A stretch of 5,275 bases of DNA, from NCBI GenBank assembly GCA_024224995.1, contig JAAENB010001190.1, forward strand, positions 1-5,275, in the 5' to 3' direction. Shown piece by piece: positions 4,406 to 5,275 of this stretch. The stretch comes from a bacterium (GTDB lineage Bacteria > Spirochaetota > UBA4802 > UBA5550). Made by a program: the position numbers and the translations under genes. A model generated the notes under the pieces. The model was not told where the DNA came from and searched no databases. It saw nothing but the letters and a program-made list of their open reading frames with translations. Within the stretch, counting starts at the first letter, position 1. Each line of letters starts with the position of its first letter.

Positions 4406-5275
4406 CAATTAACCTTAATAAGATGCGAGAACGGACCCGGCACTCTTGAGCCTGATCCCTTTAGTTTTGCCTGCATTAAAATAAATACAGCCTTTACCGG
4501 GTTGATGGGGCAAAATTCAACAGGATTAACCTTTGTCAGGTGAAACATGGCCTGTGCTGTTGAACATAAATCATTACATTCTCCGCTGAGGTAAACTTTT
4601 TTTCTTCCAAGTCTTTTTATGAGCCTTTCGGAAACTTCATCAATTGCGCAATGCCCGGCAATTAAAACCGGCCCCTTAAGAGTATCAATTTCATTCAAGT
4701 CATGCCCCTTGCCAAGAACAAGATCCCATCCGCCTTTTGCCTTATGGTCATAAAATAAGATCTGAAGAAGTGTCAGAGGATTATTAACACACCCTTCTTT
4801 GCAGGCACGGGTTTTTCCTTTGAAAATATTAACATCACCGGGATACGAATCGTAAAGATCAGTGGGATACTTCCCCGATTCCGGCATATCACCCAGAAGA
4901 TCAATCCCCTCAAGAGTATTGATATCACCCTGGAGCTCAATATCTTCCAGACTGTTTATACCGCCTGAAAGATTTTTATCCCGGGTTATTTTTAAATGCG
5001 GCACGTCATCAATATCAAGACCAAAGATCTTTGCTCCTGCTGCATCTGCTGCGAAAACATTCGCACTTCCCATGAGGATCTTAAATGGTTTAATAGAGTT
5101 ATCAGCAAAAGCAGTGACCGGGTAATGTCCGTATACGGTCCCTTCAATTCCTTCGATAAGAGTAAAATCGGGTTGTACATATGAGAGCACATCAACAAGT
5201 TTATAATGAAGATTATAATTATGATCGATCCCCCTGCACGCGTGACCGGGGAACCCCCACTGATTTTTAATCCCA
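4405..5275 (-). CDS. DUF362 family protein, 3' part (runs off the window)
   Basis: The frame stays open from the stop at 4405-4407 to the right edge, giving 289 visible residues; the true start is outside. The GTG at 5188-5190 is internal, since family-like sequence (GIKNQWGFPGHACRGIDHNY) precedes it. Visible DUF362 features include PDFTLIEGIEG (visible residues 35-45) and ILMGSANVFAADAAGAKIFGLDIDDVPHL (split as ILMGSANVFAAD then AAGAKIFGLDIDDVPHL), matching the family's Asp-Gly and Ala-x-Asp-Ala blocks. A C-terminal segment carries seven Cys overall, among them two C-x3-C motifs (CKEGC and CNDLC) and FCP, which may bind a metal or Fe-S cluster (inference). The function of this subgroup is not known to me. 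A 12-residue duplication lies between the two parts. The gene ends in a compact terminator. Confidence 0.85.
   Translation of the reverse strand, partial: GIKNQWGFPGHACRGIDHNYNLHYKLVDVLSYVQPDFTLIEGIEGTVYGHYPVTAFADNSIKPFKILMGSANVFAADAAGAKIFGLDIDDVPHLKITRDKNLSGGINSLEDIELQGDINTLEGIDLLGDMPESGKYPTDLYDSYPGDVNIFKGKTRACKEGCVNNPLTLLQILFYDHKAKGGWDLVLGKGHDLNEIDTLKGPVLIAGHCAIDEVSERLIKRLGRKKVYLSGECNDLCSTAQAMFHLTKVNPVEFCPINPVKAVFILMQAKLKGSGSRVPGPFSHLIKVN
4894..4965 (-). repeat. 12-residue tandem duplication inside the DUF362 protein
   Basis: Two adjacent 36-nt units encode GGINSLEDIELQ (4930-4965) and GDINTLEGIDLL (4894-4929), followed by GD as if a third began. Seven of 12 residues are identical and most others are conservative. 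Codons differ mainly at third positions, so the duplication is old or maintained by selection. The unit resembles the single LxDIExxGD-type stretch expected at this point of DUF362 proteins. Confidence 0.65.

Noticed and set aside
5188..5190. GTG as the start of the DUF362 gene
   Set aside because: The frame is open to the window edge and the 28 residues before GTG look like family sequence, so GTG is an internal Val codon.

Overview
The window reads as chromosomal DNA of a diderm (Gram-negative-type), probably anaerobic bacterium. The evidence is a signal-peptide beta-barrel protein ending in Phe, a lipobox lipoprotein, and AMMECR1 and DUF362 proteins, two families common in anaerobes. Shine-Dalgarno sites are strong (AGGAGG ahead of three of the four complete genes) and sigma-70-like promoters are recognisable. 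The phylum cannot be fixed from the sequence; a spirochaete is one possibility, held weakly.

Layout. Positions 1-398 hold no supportable gene. The stretch is packed with inverted and direct repeats, chiefly a palindromic element at 118-260 with a perfect 28-bp inverted repeat at its core. An AMMECR1-domain gene (399-965, minus) and a class 3 lipase (1119-2222, plus) diverge from a 153-bp gap with a candidate promoter for each. The lipase converges on a lipoprotein beta-propeller of the SMP-30/gluconolactonase type (2319-3242, minus), whose first codons are a 9-bp tandem repeat. Upstream lies a beta-barrel outer-membrane protein (3409-4269, minus) with its own promoter and terminator. Last is the C-terminal part of a DUF362 protein (4405 to the window edge, minus), closed by a compact intrinsic terminator.

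The genes look like separate transcription units rather than one operon: each minus-strand unit has its own candidate promoter or terminator. No shared pathway is evident. The envelope theme is limited to the lipoprotein and the porin-like protein.

The least explained signals are non-coding. A degenerate 7-bp repeat (consensus GGNNCAA, read in the sense of the gene) follows the stop codons of AMMECR1, the lipase and the propeller gene. None of these three has an obvious intrinsic terminator, whereas the two genes without the repeat both have one. The second signal is the hairpin-rich block at 43-332, with mutually exclusive pairings. No complete defence system, CRISPR array, RNA gene or transposase is visible.
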